From: Mesorhizobium sp. 131-2-1
GTDB lineage: Bacteria; Pseudomonadota; Alphaproteobacteria; Rhizobiales; Rhizobiaceae
NCBI RefSeq assembly: GCF_016756535.1
Contig: NZ_AP023247.1
Coordinates: 3,224,501 to 3,288,500, forward strand
Length of the DNA: 64,000 nucleotides
Direction: 5' to 3'
The notes under the pieces were generated by a model. The model did not search any database and was not told the origin of the DNA. It was given only the letters and a program-made list of their open reading frames with translations. A program made the position numbers and the translations under genes. This document shows positions 8,375-16,520 of this stretch, in pieces (positions within the stretch are counted from its first letter, which is position 1; every line of letters begins with the position of its first letter).

Positions 8375-10435
8375 CTAGCTCGCAGCCTGTTTCATCTTGA
8401 GTAGCTGCTGCGCGGCGGCTGCGTTGTCGCCGCCACCCTCCACATGCACGGTGGGAACGGCCATCTTGATGCCATTCTCGTCGAATGCCTTCTTGATCAT
8501 CATGAACGCTCGCCGCTTTATGCCGAACTGCATTCCGGGCTTGGTCATCAGCTTCATCCTGAGGGCAATTCCGGAGTCGCCAAAGTTGTCGACGCCTTGC
8601 ATTTTCAGCGGCTCAATCGTATCGGCCGCGAACTCGGGATCCGCGGCCAACTCCTGACCGATCTTCTTGATGAGCCTGCGAGCGAGGTCTACGTCAGAAT
8701 CGTAGGTGACACTGAGAGCGATCTTATCCATCACCCAATCACGGCTCATGTTCTGGATGGCGCCGAGCTCGCCGAACGGCACGGTGAAAATTGGGCCGCG
8801 GTGATGCCGCAGCCTGACCGACCGCAAGCTGAACGATTCGACAGTGCCCTTGTAGCTGCCGCTCTGGATATATTCGCCGACACGGAAGGCGTCGTCGAGC
8901 ATATAGAAAACGCCGCTCAGGACGTCCTTGACCAGTGTCTGCGAGCCGAATCCAATGGCAACACCGAAAATGCCAGCGCCGGCGATCAAAGGTGCGATCT
9001 GCACGCCGAGTCCGGACAGGATTGTCAGCACACTGACGGCCGCGATGAAGACAGCGAGCACGTTGCGGAATATCGGCAGCAGCGTACGCAGCCGGTCGTT
9101 GCGGGCGAGGTCGTCGGCATTGGACTCGTCCTTTGGCGCAAGCTCCATCCTATAAGCGATCAACGCCTTCGCCATCTGCCAAAGCAGGTCCGCAACCAGG
9201 AGGATGATGATGCTATTGAGCAGGCCTGAAACCACGAGCCCACCGGTTTGACCGCCGGCAAGGGCAGCGGCCCTGATGCGCCAGAGATAGGCGAGCCAGG
9301 CGACCGCAGCGCCGATCACCGCCGCCCTGGCGCCCCTGACGATCAGCACGTTCAGCATAGTGCCGAGGGCACCACTGCGCTGCGCCCCGCTGGCTAAGGC
9401 CTGCGCGACGTCGCCAACCCCACGCACTGCCGCCGGCAACAACAACGCATAGAGGCCGAGCCACAGCACGCCGAGCAGTCCCGCCACCCATGTCAGCCAA
9501 AGCGCGATCAGATAGAACGACAGCAGCAATTGCCTGACCGAGGAAGTTGTCCTGCCCGGCCGCCGCCAGACGATTTCGATGGCGATGGCCAGCATGCCCA
9601 GGCCGCAAAGCAGAGCAGCGACCCGCACCACGTCGACGGAGAAACCGATACTGGGCATGAGGCTGACCAGGGCCCAGCCAAACAGCAGAAAGCCGGCGAT
9701 AAGGCTCACGCGCCGAAACCAGAAATGCTGCGCGATCTCGCTTGCGACAGGGGGTGCCGTCGGCGTCTCCTGCGACGTTCTGCGTTCCGCGCCGGCAAGT
9801 CCAAACAGCAATTTGACAATTGCGCGCACGACACGCACGGCGATGAAGGCGAGCAGCGTGGTCAGCACGATGCGGCGCAGCAAAGGCGGCCATTCGAACG
9901 CGAGGAACGAGCCGATGCTGGCCAGAGCAAACGTCAGCAACGCAGCGACTTCGGACAGGACAGCCTGGCCGGGGTCAACTGTTCCGTCAGAATCGCCCGA
10001 CGCCAGAGTCCGGCGGACCAGCCACTCGGCGCCGAAGCCGACGACAATCAGAACTGTCAGGATCAGGACCACCAGACCGGGCCGGCCCGAATTCACGTCG
10101 CGCGTGACGACGCTCGCGGCGTTGGACAGCTCCTGCGGGATGCGGGGAACGGCATCGGCGAGCGCGGCGAGACGTGTGCGAACGGCTAGCCCCCAGCTTG
10201 CGATCGCGTCGTCCAGCGACCCGGCAGGCGGTTCCTCGGCGGGTGCCGGGACCTTTCCTTCGAGCCATACCTTCACCTCGGGATCGGACAGCAGATTGAG
10301 GAACTGCCGCGCCTTTTCAGGCGGCACGTCGACCGGAGGCTGCTGGGCCCAGGAGGTTCCAAGCAGCACCCAGAAGAAAATCGGAAGGACGGCCGACAGC
10401 AGAATGCCAACTCGAATGGGCAGTGCGTTGCTCAT
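8375..10435 (-). CDS. Large MscS-family mechanosensitive channel protein
   Basis: A 686-residue inner-membrane protein. An N-terminal signal-like segment ending near SWAQQ is followed by a soluble stretch, then about nine or more hydrophobic spans, and a C-terminal MscS core. The pore-lining helix and beta domain are seen in PLIAGAGIFGVAIGFGSQTL and VGEYIQSGSYKGTVESFSLR, with the vestibule region following (VRLRHHRGPIFTVPFGELG). Such channels release solutes on hypo-osmotic shock; the extra N-terminal spans put it with the longer MscM/YbdG-like or multi-span members. The ATG at 10435 has GGAG upstream; an earlier in-frame TTG is less likely. Confidence 0.92.
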   Translation of the reverse strand: MSNALPIRVGILLSAVLPIFFWVLLGTSWAQQPPVDVPPEKARQFLNLLSDPEVKVWLEGKVPAPAEEPPAGSLDDAIASWGLAVRTRLAALADAVPRIPQELSNAASVVTRDVNSGRPGLVVLILTVLIVVGFGAEWLVRRTLASGDSDGTVDPGQAVLSEVAALLTFALASIGSFLAFEWPPLLRRIVLTTLLAFIAVRVVRAIVKLLFGLAGAERRTSQETPTAPPVASEIAQHFWFRRVSLIAGFLLFGWALVSLMPSIGFSVDVVRVAALLCGLGMLAIAIEIVWRRPGRTTSSVRQLLLSFYLIALWLTWVAGLLGVLWLGLYALLLPAAVRGVGDVAQALASGAQRSGALGTMLNVLIVRGARAAVIGAAVAWLAYLWRIRAAALAGGQTGGLVVSGLLNSIIILLVADLLWQMAKALIAYRMELAPKDESNADDLARNDRLRTLLPIFRNVLAVFIAAVSVLTILSGLGVQIAPLIAGAGIFGVAIGFGSQTLVKDVLSGVFYMLDDAFRVGEYIQSGSYKGTVESFSLRSVRLRHHRGPIFTVPFGELGAIQNMSRDWVMDKIALSVTYDSDVDLARRLIKKIGQELAADPEFAADTIEPLKMQGVDNFGDSGIALRMKLMTKPGMQFGIKRRAFMMIKKAFDENGIKMAVPTVHVEGGGDNAAAAQQLLKMKQAAS

Positions 10436-10655
10436 CGGGCGCTCCGGCAATTTTCGGTCGACGGTGCGACCAGACTTTCCCGCAATCGAACGAACCCCGC
10501 CGGCTCGACGGAGCGGCGAACGCTGCGCGCTATCCGCCTACCTTCCAGGAATGCATTCATGAAAGTCCTGACGGGCCCTGCGCACTCGCTCGGTCCTCGA
10601 ACGGCGCCTCGGCGACCACGAAGCAGCTCCCAAGGTGCCGAGCTCCACTTTCCAT

Positions 10656-10979
10656 TCATTGTATGTGCACGACGACGTAGCGTCCGCCGTAGGGTTGATA
10701 ATACGTGCTGCCGCAGTGCCACAGCACAGTGCCGTTGATAGTGGTCTTCACGCACGCTGCGGGGAGCCGGGTCACATAAATGGTCGAACGGCGGATCACG
10801 CGGCGAGTTGTACGCCTCGTGACGCCCGCGACGCTGCCGGGTGTGAGCGGACGGCCGACTTTCGCCTGCGCGTCGCTAACGAAGGGGGCGAATGGTACAA
10901 CGCCGTCGACAAGTCCTGCAAAAATCAAGGCGACAACGATTCCGGCAGCGCCGGTCAATCTCAAGCCAGGTCTTGTCAT
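10656..10979 (-). CDS. Small secreted protein of unknown function
   Basis: A 107-residue protein with an N-terminal signal peptide (hydrophobic core LTGAAGIVVALIFAGL, likely cleavage after DAQA). The mature part is basic and Thr/Arg-rich (VTRRTTRRVIRRSTIYV) and has two cysteines, one in LPAACVKT and one in LWHCGSTYY, that could form a disulfide in the periplasm. It ends in YYQPYGGRYVVVHIQ. I recall similar short exported proteins in rhizobia but no function. The start at 10979 has GGGAGG seven bases upstream; the longer open frame upstream is not supported. Confidence 0.65.
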   Translation of the reverse strand: MTRPGLRLTGAAGIVVALIFAGLVDGVVPFAPFVSDAQAKVGRPLTPGSVAGVTRRTTRRVIRRSTIYVTRLPAACVKTTINGTVLWHCGSTYYQPYGGRYVVVHIQ

Positions 10980-11229
10980 GCTACGTCCTCCCAAAAGCTC
11001 GCCGCCCCCTGCTTTTATTTTTCCGGCCGATGCGCCACGCGCCCGAAGCAAGCCTGTGCCGAACCGAAATCGAACCGGTCCGCTTCCGACCTTGAGGGCC
11101 GGAGGCGTGTATTATTAGCAAGTTGGAATATACCAATTCGCAAGCGCGACTTCTATCCGGATTGCGCAAATTCCATCGAACTGCTTGCGATGATGACGCG
11201 GCGCATTTCTCAGCGCACGTTAAGCCCCG

Positions 11230-12204
11230 TCACGACCTTCCGGCACGCTGAATTGTTTCCTTAGGAGACTCGCCGAAGAACAGGCGATAATTCGCGGCGA
11301 AGCGGCCCAGATGGGTGACCCCAACATCCATAGCGATCGTTGTAACACTCAAGCCGTTGGCACGTGCCGTGGTAAGGAGCCGTCTGGCTTCGTTGAGGCG
11401 GAGCGCTCTGATGAATTCGAGCGGAGTTACAGCGAACGTGGTGCGAAAGGCATACTCGAGCTGTCGACGACTGACACCGATTTCCTTGCACAGTCGAACA
11501 ATGGGTATGTCTTCCCGGATATGAGCACGAATGAAATCCTCGGCCGCCGACGCTTGTCTAAGATGACGGTTCGCGGAGCCGGCTGTCTCAGTCTCACGAT
11601 TATCTGCGCCCGCGAAGGCGTCAGCCACCACCCCCAGATATTCCACGAACGCACTTGGAGGCTGCTCCGGCAGAACCGAACCGCCTGCAACTGTCCCGAG
11701 GCGGTCTGCCATCGACTTCATTTGGCGTCGGATTCTTTGCGCTTCGTCGGCGGTGAGCCGAACTGCCGCTGGGCGATCGCTGAACTGTTCGAGGACCATC
11801 CCCGCGGTAACCGACTGGATCTCCATCCAGGTCGCGGTCGGAACTATGGCGACTGCGTAGGTGAAGCCAGGCCGGACCGTTGCCGTCACGCTCGTGCCGG
11901 CAGGAATTGCCAGGATCAAGTCGTCTTCGAGCGGAATGCCGCATATTGTCGACCCACAGGCTCGCTCGATGGCCACTAACGCCACGGAGCCTGGATCGAA
12001 ACCGCCGCTGGCGCGGAAGGCGCAGTTGAATTCTGGCAGGTCGAGCGCCCACTTGCCGGGGGACTGGATTTGCCGGATGCGCGAGGGAAGCCAGCCGGCC
12101 GAAAGCCTATCGACCTTCACGGGCAAACCAGAGGCGGCGCTGGTAAGGTCGTCAGGGCCAAGTAGCACATCCCTGTACGAAGGCGATGAAGGCCACGTGG
12201 TCAA
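11230..12204 (-). CDS. AraC-family transcriptional regulator
   Basis: A 324-residue regulator. The N-terminal ~200 residues look like the AraC-binding-like effector domain (PF14525 type), and the C-terminal ~100 residues carry two helix-turn-helix units: VRLCKEIGVSRRQLEYAFR and the second around VTTIAMDVGVTHLGRFAANYR. The start is a TTG at 12204; its likely ribosome-binding site GCAAAGGA lies inside the palindromic element just upstream. Divergent from the outer-membrane protein gene, with the repeated element between them, it is the natural candidate regulator of the sulfatase locus and of itself. That link is inferred from position only. Base composition here is less GC-rich than in the neighbouring housekeeping genes. 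Confidence 0.9.
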   Translation of the reverse strand: MTTWPSSPSYRDVLLGPDDLTSAASGLPVKVDRLSAGWLPSRIRQIQSPGKWALDLPEFNCAFRASGGFDPGSVALVAIERACGSTICGIPLEDDLILAIPAGTSVTATVRPGFTYAVAIVPTATWMEIQSVTAGMVLEQFSDRPAAVRLTADEAQRIRRQMKSMADRLGTVAGGSVLPEQPPSAFVEYLGVVADAFAGADNRETETAGSANRHLRQASAAEDFIRAHIREDIPIVRLCKEIGVSRRQLEYAFRTTFAVTPLEFIRALRLNEARRLLTTARANGLSVTTIAMDVGVTHLGRFAANYRLFFGESPKETIQRAGRS

Positions 12205-12210
12205 GCAAGG

Positions 12211-12320
12211 CGTCCTTTGCGCAAAGTGGATAGAAGAATAATTGTATTAGCTATAGCTTAAGCGCAAATTGCGCGAGATCAATTGGCACTTAGGTGCCCC
12301 GACGAACGGCTTAGTGGGGA
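12211..12320. promoter_or_regulatory. Repeated palindromic control element, copy A
   Basis: This stretch recurs at 13537-13645. It holds a perfect 12-bp palindrome CTTTGCGCAAAG at 12215-12226, then a near-perfect palindrome TTAGCTATAGCTTAA at 12247-12261 (perfect core AGCTATAGCT), then an identical AATTGCGCGAGA block, and a less conserved tail around 12299-12320. It fills the divergent interval between the AraC-type gene, whose ribosome-binding site overlaps the first palindrome, and the outer-membrane protein gene. Operator sites for the local regulator are the simplest reading. Confidence 0.65.
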
Positions 12321-12429
12321 TAGACCGTGCGGCCAAGTTGACAGAGCGCAAAGCGAGGGTCCATCCAGTATGGAAGAGGAGTCTCTGCTTGGCGTAATCG
12401 GGCAGTAAAAACGACAAATGGGGACGATG

Positions 12430-13215
12430 ATGAAGAAATTTCGTTTGGGCGCCCTCGCAACGGCAGGTGTATTGGTACTTGGTGCGGCCAATGCCTTTGC
12501 AGCAGACATCGCCAAGCCACAGGATGAAGGTTGGACCTTCACCGTCGCCCCGTATTTGTGGGCATCGGGAATCAAGGGCGAAAGCGGCCTCTTCGGATTC
12601 CCGCCTCAGGATGTCGACGTTAGCTTCAGCGACGTGCTGAACAACCTCCAATTCGGCTTTATGGGGCTTACGGAAGCTCGCAACGGGCCTTTCACAATCA
12701 GCACGGACATAGTGTACGCCAAGCTCGACGCCAACATAGGCACCCCGAGAGGAGTCCTCGCCTCCAACATCGACGCGACGGTGAGCACCTTCATGGGCAC
12801 TGCGCTCGCTGGTTACAGCGTTTACTATCAGGATGGGACGAATTTCGATCTGGTGGCCGGCGCCCGCCTCTGGTCGGTCGACAACAGTTTCGACTTCCAT
12901 GGCGGTGGGCTTGACGGCAGCTCTGCGAGCGACGGCGATACGTGGGTCGACCCGGTGATCGGCGCCAAAATCAAGGCCAATGTTGGCAATGGGATTTACC
13001 TAGCCGGCTGGGCTCTCGTCGGTGGTTTCGGCGCGGGATCCAAATCGATGTGGGATGTGATGGGCGGTGCCGGCTACCAGTTCAACGACAAGATGTCGAT
13101 GTTCGTCGGTTATCGGGCCATGCACGACAACTATAGCCACGACGGCTTCGTGAACAAACTCACTCAGCAGGGTCCGATGCTGGGGTTCACTTATCAATTC
13201 GCGGCCGCCCAATAG
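12430..13215 (+). CDS. Outer-membrane beta-barrel protein
   Basis: A protein of 261 residues with a clear Sec signal peptide (MKKFRLGALATAGVLV, cleavage after AFA) and a mature part of alternating hydrophobic strands, ending in an aromatic strand (GPMLGFTYQF) near the C-terminus, as in outer-membrane barrels. Strand-like segments such as WTFTVAPYLWASGIKG recur. Its role is unknown; next to a sulfatase it could admit sulfate esters. The ATG at 12430 has GGGGA five bases upstream; in-frame ATGs at 12427 and 12418 are possible. It has its own copy of the repeated control element upstream. Confidence 0.8.
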   Translation: MKKFRLGALATAGVLVLGAANAFAADIAKPQDEGWTFTVAPYLWASGIKGESGLFGFPPQDVDVSFSDVLNNLQFGFMGLTEARNGPFTISTDIVYAKLDANIGTPRGVLASNIDATVSTFMGTALAGYSVYYQDGTNFDLVAGARLWSVDNSFDFHGGGLDGSSASDGDTWVDPVIGAKIKANVGNGIYLAGWALVGGFGAGSKSMWDVMGGAGYQFNDKMSMFVGYRAMHDNYSHDGFVNKLTQQGPMLGFTYQFAAAQ

Positions 13216-13536
13216 AATTGACATGAAGTGGTCGATTGGCGGCGGCGCCTGCGTTTTGGTGCCGGACTACTTCCGCTCCCATAGTTGAAATGGCGTACTG
13301 ATTTTGCGCCACGGTCTGAAAAGCGTCTTCCCTCGCAGCCTGGAAGGATGCCGAAGTAGCCAATTCTGGTTTGGCCGCTGGTGCGGATCACCGCTTGTAC
13401 GATCGTGCCGTGGACCGGAATTCCATTTTTTTGCCGGCGGTTGCTGCGCCCGGACATAACCCCACGGCTGCATAGGCAGGTTCGTCCAGGCTGAGCGGCG
13501 GGTCTCTGCGCGATGCAGGCCCAGGAGCAAAAAATA
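13216..13536. other. Intergenic stretch with no supported gene
   Basis: Between the outer-membrane protein gene and the second copy of the control element. Open frames on the minus strand here (for example 13194-13550) have no recognisable domain, start at rare codons and overlap the barrel gene. I see no RNA gene or strong hairpin. Confidence 0.5.
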
Positions 13537-13645
13537 CGTCCTTTGCGCAAAGTGGATAGCGGTACGGTTGTATTAGCTATAGCTTAATATCAATTGCGCG
13601 AGACCAATCAGCGCGGGCGTATCGCCGACCAACGGCGAGTGGGGA
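13537..13645. promoter_or_regulatory. Repeated palindromic control element, copy B
   Basis: Second copy of the element at 12211-12320. The palindromes are at 13541-13552 (CTTTGCGCAAAG) and 13573-13587 (TTAGCTATAGCTTAA), with nearly the same spacing as in copy A, and the AATTGCGCGAGA block follows. It lies upstream of the sulfatase gene, 99 bases before a small open frame that leads into it. Copy A ends 98 bases before the first possible ATG of the barrel gene, so the geometry is alike. It therefore probably drives the sulfatase operon. Confidence 0.65.
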
Positions 13646-13743
13646 GCGTGAACGGGCAGGACCATTCCAGAAACGTGCGCAGAGGACATCGAGCGCCCTG
13701 CAGCAATCGTGCCTTGTGGGGCCAATGATTTCCTGGAGAGGCC

Positions 13744-13917
13744 ATGACCGTGCTGACACCAACTCCTGGAACCCGAGAGATCTCGTGGCAACCAAGTCGG
13801 TCGAGTCGATACCGGCGCCTGGGCTGTCTCTTTGGATTCCAGGGGAATGATCGGCTCAGACACGTCATGGTTTTGAGTGGAACGGCACGAATCTGCAGCG
13901 CAGGGGCAAGAACATGA
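13744..13917 (+). CDS. Possible leader ORF coupled to the sulfatase
   Basis: A 57-codon frame starts with ATG after a good ribosome-binding site (TGGAGAGG, closely spaced) and ends with a TGA that overlaps the sulfatase start as ATGA. The peptide is basic and Arg/Ser-rich, with no domain I recognise. It could be a translated leader that couples translation to the sulfatase, or a chance frame in a long 5' untranslated region. The matching distance to the upstream control element gives some support. Confidence 0.3.
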   Translation: MTVLTPTPGTREISWQPSRSSRYRRLGCLFGFQGNDRLRHVMVLSGTARICSAGART

Positions 13918-15419
13918 GCAACGATCGTGACTTCCCGGCTGAAGCCGGCATTAGCAACAAAATAACGCGGCGAGACGCATTGATGGCAGGTACGGCGGCG
14001 GCTGTTACGCGGTTTGCCGCTCCTGCCGGCCTTTCGGGGGCACTCGCCGGCCTCGCCGGCGTTCAGGTTGCCGCAGCCCAGCCCTCGCAGCCCAACATCG
14101 TCTTCATCGTTGCGGACGATCAGGGCTGGAAAGACGTCGGCTACCACGGCTCAGACATCAAGACGCCCAACATCGACAAGCTTGCCACTGAGGGGGCGCA
14201 GCTCGAAGAATATTACGTGCAGCCGATGTGCACACCGACGCGCTGCGCCCTCATGACCGGCCGCTATCCGCTACGCTATGGCATGCAGGTTGGCGTTGTC
14301 CCCGCAGCAGGGACCTATGGCCTTCCGCTTGACGAAACCCTTCTTCCGCAAATCCTCAGAGATGCGGGCTATCGGACAGCGATGAGTGGCAAATGGCACC
14401 TCGGCCATGCCAAGACGGCTTACTGGCCGAAACAACGTGGATTTGATTCATTCTACGGGGCGACCGTCGGCGAGATCGACCACTTCAAACATTCTTCGCA
14501 CGGCATCGCGGACTGGTACCGCAACAACAAGCCGATCAAGGAGCCGGGCTTCGACAACACCCTGTTCGGTCAGGAGGCTGTCCGAGTCATCAAGGCTCAC
14601 GATCAGAAGAAGCCGCTTTTTCTCTACCTCGCCTTCACCGCGCCCCACACGCCGTTCCAGGCGCCGAAGGAATATCTCGACCGGTATAAGAACATCACCG
14701 ACGAGAACCGGAGAGCCTATGCCGCCATGGTCTCGGTGATCGATGACGAGGTCGGAAATGTCGTGGCCGCGCTCGAGAAGAAGGGGATTCGCGACAATAC
14801 CCTCATCGTCTTCATGAGCGACAATGGTGGCGTCATCAATTCGATGTTTACCGGTGACTCGAAGGTGAAGGGCAAACTTCCTGCCGACAATGGTCCCTAT
14901 CGCGATGGCAAAGGTACCCTCTATGAGGGAGGCACCCGCTCGGTTGCCTTCATGAACTGGCCCGGCAAGATCAAGCCTGGTGTCTTCAACGGCCTTATGC
15001 ACGTCGTTGACATGTTGCCAACACTGGCTGGGCTGGCCGGCGCCAAGCCCGGCAAGGACAAACCCCTGGATGGCATGGATATGTGGCAGGCCATCAGCGA
15101 GGGCAAACCTTCGCCGCGCACGGAAATTGTCTACAATGTTGATCCGATGGTCGGCGCGGTGCGTGAGGGCGATTGGAAACTGGTGTGGGCAGCGGCGTTG
15201 CCGCAAAAGATAGAGCTTTTCAATTTGGCACAGGACAAATCGGAAGCCACCAATCTGGCCGACAAGAACCCTGATAAAGTCAAGGAGTTGCAGGCAAGGA
15301 TTACGGAGCTGGCAACCCAGATGAAACCCCCGCTTTTGCTGCTGGAAGCCGTGCGGTTGACGTTCTTCACGCCGCTGGTGACACCAAGCCCGGAAGATAT
15401 GTTCGCTGCGGGAGATTGA
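13914..15419 (+). CDS. Tat-exported formylglycine-dependent sulfatase (arylsulfatase family)
   Basis: Hydrolyses sulfate esters, probably in the periplasm. The 501-residue protein begins with a twin-arginine signal (TRRDALMAGTAAA, Arg19-Arg20, cleavage near AAAQP). The catalytic motif is MCTPTRCALMTGR with Cys106 to be converted to formylglycine (C-x-P-x-R, the cysteine class). Metal and sulfate ligands are visible in VADDQGWKDVGYHG, SGKWHLGH, APHTPF and MSDNGG. The whole alkaline phosphatase-like fold is present. The maturase gene follows by seven bases, so they form an operon. The exact substrate cannot be read; arylsulfatase A/B-like is as far as I would go. Confidence 0.95.
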   Translation: MSNDRDFPAEAGISNKITRRDALMAGTAAAVTRFAAPAGLSGALAGLAGVQVAAAQPSQPNIVFIVADDQGWKDVGYHGSDIKTPNIDKLATEGAQLEEYYVQPMCTPTRCALMTGRYPLRYGMQVGVVPAAGTYGLPLDETLLPQILRDAGYRTAMSGKWHLGHAKTAYWPKQRGFDSFYGATVGEIDHFKHSSHGIADWYRNNKPIKEPGFDNTLFGQEAVRVIKAHDQKKPLFLYLAFTAPHTPFQAPKEYLDRYKNITDENRRAYAAMVSVIDDEVGNVVAALEKKGIRDNTLIVFMSDNGGVINSMFTGDSKVKGKLPADNGPYRDGKGTLYEGGTRSVAFMNWPGKIKPGVFNGLMHVVDMLPTLAGLAGAKPGKDKPLDGMDMWQAISEGKPSPRTEIVYNVDPMVGAVREGDWKLVWAAALPQKIELFNLAQDKSEATNLADKNPDKVKELQARITELATQMKPPLLLLEAVRLTFFTPLVTPSPEDMFAAGD

Positions 15420-15426
15420 AAGGCAG

Positions 15427-16416
15427 ATGAGTCTGCCGTCCAGGCGAGACCGCACGATGACTGAGGCACGACTTGCCGCAACGCCGGCGGCCTCGTCGCA
15501 CGGCGATATGGTCTGGATTCCAGGCGGCCAATTCCTGATGGGCTCGGACAGCCACTATCCGGAAGAGGCACCGGCGCATCGCGTCATCGTCGGCGGCTTC
15601 TGGATGGATCGCACGACGGTCACAAACGCGGAATTCAGGCGCTTCGTCGAGGCGACCGGCTATGTCACGCTGGCCGAGCGTCCGGCAAATGCCGCGGACT
15701 ATCCTGGGGCCAGCACAGAATCGTTGACGCCGGCTTCAGCCTTGTTCGTCAAGCCTCAGCGCGGCATCGATCCGAACAATCACTACAGCTGGTGGGCCTA
15801 CGTGCGCGGCGCCAACTGGCGGCATCCGCGCGGGCCCGCCAGTAGCATCAAGAAGCTCGACACCCATCCTGTCGTGCACATCGCATATGAAGACGCACAA
15901 GCTTATGCGAAATGGGCGGGAAAGGCGCTGCCGACCGAAGCCGAGTGGGAATTCGCTTCGCGCGGCGGGCTGGACGGCGCCGAATTCGTATGGGGCGACG
16001 AACTGACCCCCGGCGGCCAGCACATGGCCAACACCTATCAGGGCGAGTTTCCGTATCGCAACGACTGTGAGGACGGCTACGAATGGACTGCCCCGGTCGC
16101 TTCCTTCCCGGCGAACGGCTATGGCCTCTTCGACATGGCCGGCAACGTCTGGCAGTGGACCACGGACTGGTACCAGGAGCACCGCCGGATCGAAAGCCCC
16201 TGTTGCACGATGGCCAACCCGCGCGGCGGCGAACGCGAGGCGAGCTACGATCCGGCGACGCCCGACATCAAGATTCCGCGCAGGGTTACCAAGGGCGGCT
16301 CCTTCCTGTGCGCTCCAAGTTATTGCCGGCGTTACCGACCGGCTGCACGCATGGCGCAATCGGTGGATACGTCAACCTGCCACCTTGGATTTCGGTGCAT
16401 CGCGCCTGCGACATGA
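15427..16416 (+). CDS. Formylglycine-generating enzyme (sulfatase maturase, SUMF1 family)
   Basis: Oxidises the sulfatase cysteine to C-alpha-formylglycine using O2 and a copper cofactor. The 329-residue protein is one FGE-sulfatase domain: MVWIPGGQFLMGSD near residue 30, TEAEWEFASRGG near 170, FDMAGNVWQWTTDWY near 245, and the C-terminal GGSFLCAPSYCRRYR. The active pair is Cys295 and Cys300, at the spacing known for bacterial FGEs. No signal peptide is seen, so it should work in the cytoplasm before Tat export of the sulfatase. The start at 15427 follows GAAAGGCAG; an ATG ten codons later is possible. Confidence 0.95.
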   Translation: MSLPSRRDRTMTEARLAATPAASSHGDMVWIPGGQFLMGSDSHYPEEAPAHRVIVGGFWMDRTTVTNAEFRRFVEATGYVTLAERPANAADYPGASTESLTPASALFVKPQRGIDPNNHYSWWAYVRGANWRHPRGPASSIKKLDTHPVVHIAYEDAQAYAKWAGKALPTEAEWEFASRGGLDGAEFVWGDELTPGGQHMANTYQGEFPYRNDCEDGYEWTAPVASFPANGYGLFDMAGNVWQWTTDWYQEHRRIESPCCTMANPRGGEREASYDPATPDIKIPRRVTKGGSFLCAPSYCRRYRPAARMAQSVDTSTCHLGFRCIAPAT

Positions 16417-16435
16417 ATTTGAAGCGCGGCTTGCT

Positions 16436-16520
16436 GAAGCGGATTCAGGCGACGCGCTTCAGTTCTTGTATCTACGCATGTCGTTTCCCAAAACCTCTGC
16501 GCACTTTTGAGCGTCATGCG
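16436..16520. repeat. Palindromic intergenic repeat, variant copy
   Basis: Holds TCTACGCATGTCG, then CCCAAAACC, CTGCGCACTTTTG and GCGTCATGCG, forming an imperfect hairpin with GCATG/CATGC ends. It belongs to the same dispersed family as the copies at 19528, 33150, 38990 and 42641, but to the CCCAAAACC subtype. It lies between the maturase gene and the 3' end of radC and abuts the radC stop codon. Confidence 0.6.

Noticed and set aside
13194..13550. A 118-codon minus-strand frame between the barrel gene and element B
   Set aside because: Starts at TTG inside the palindromic element, overlaps the end of the barrel gene and has no recognisable domain. I considered a decayed copy of the AraC 5' end and found no similarity.
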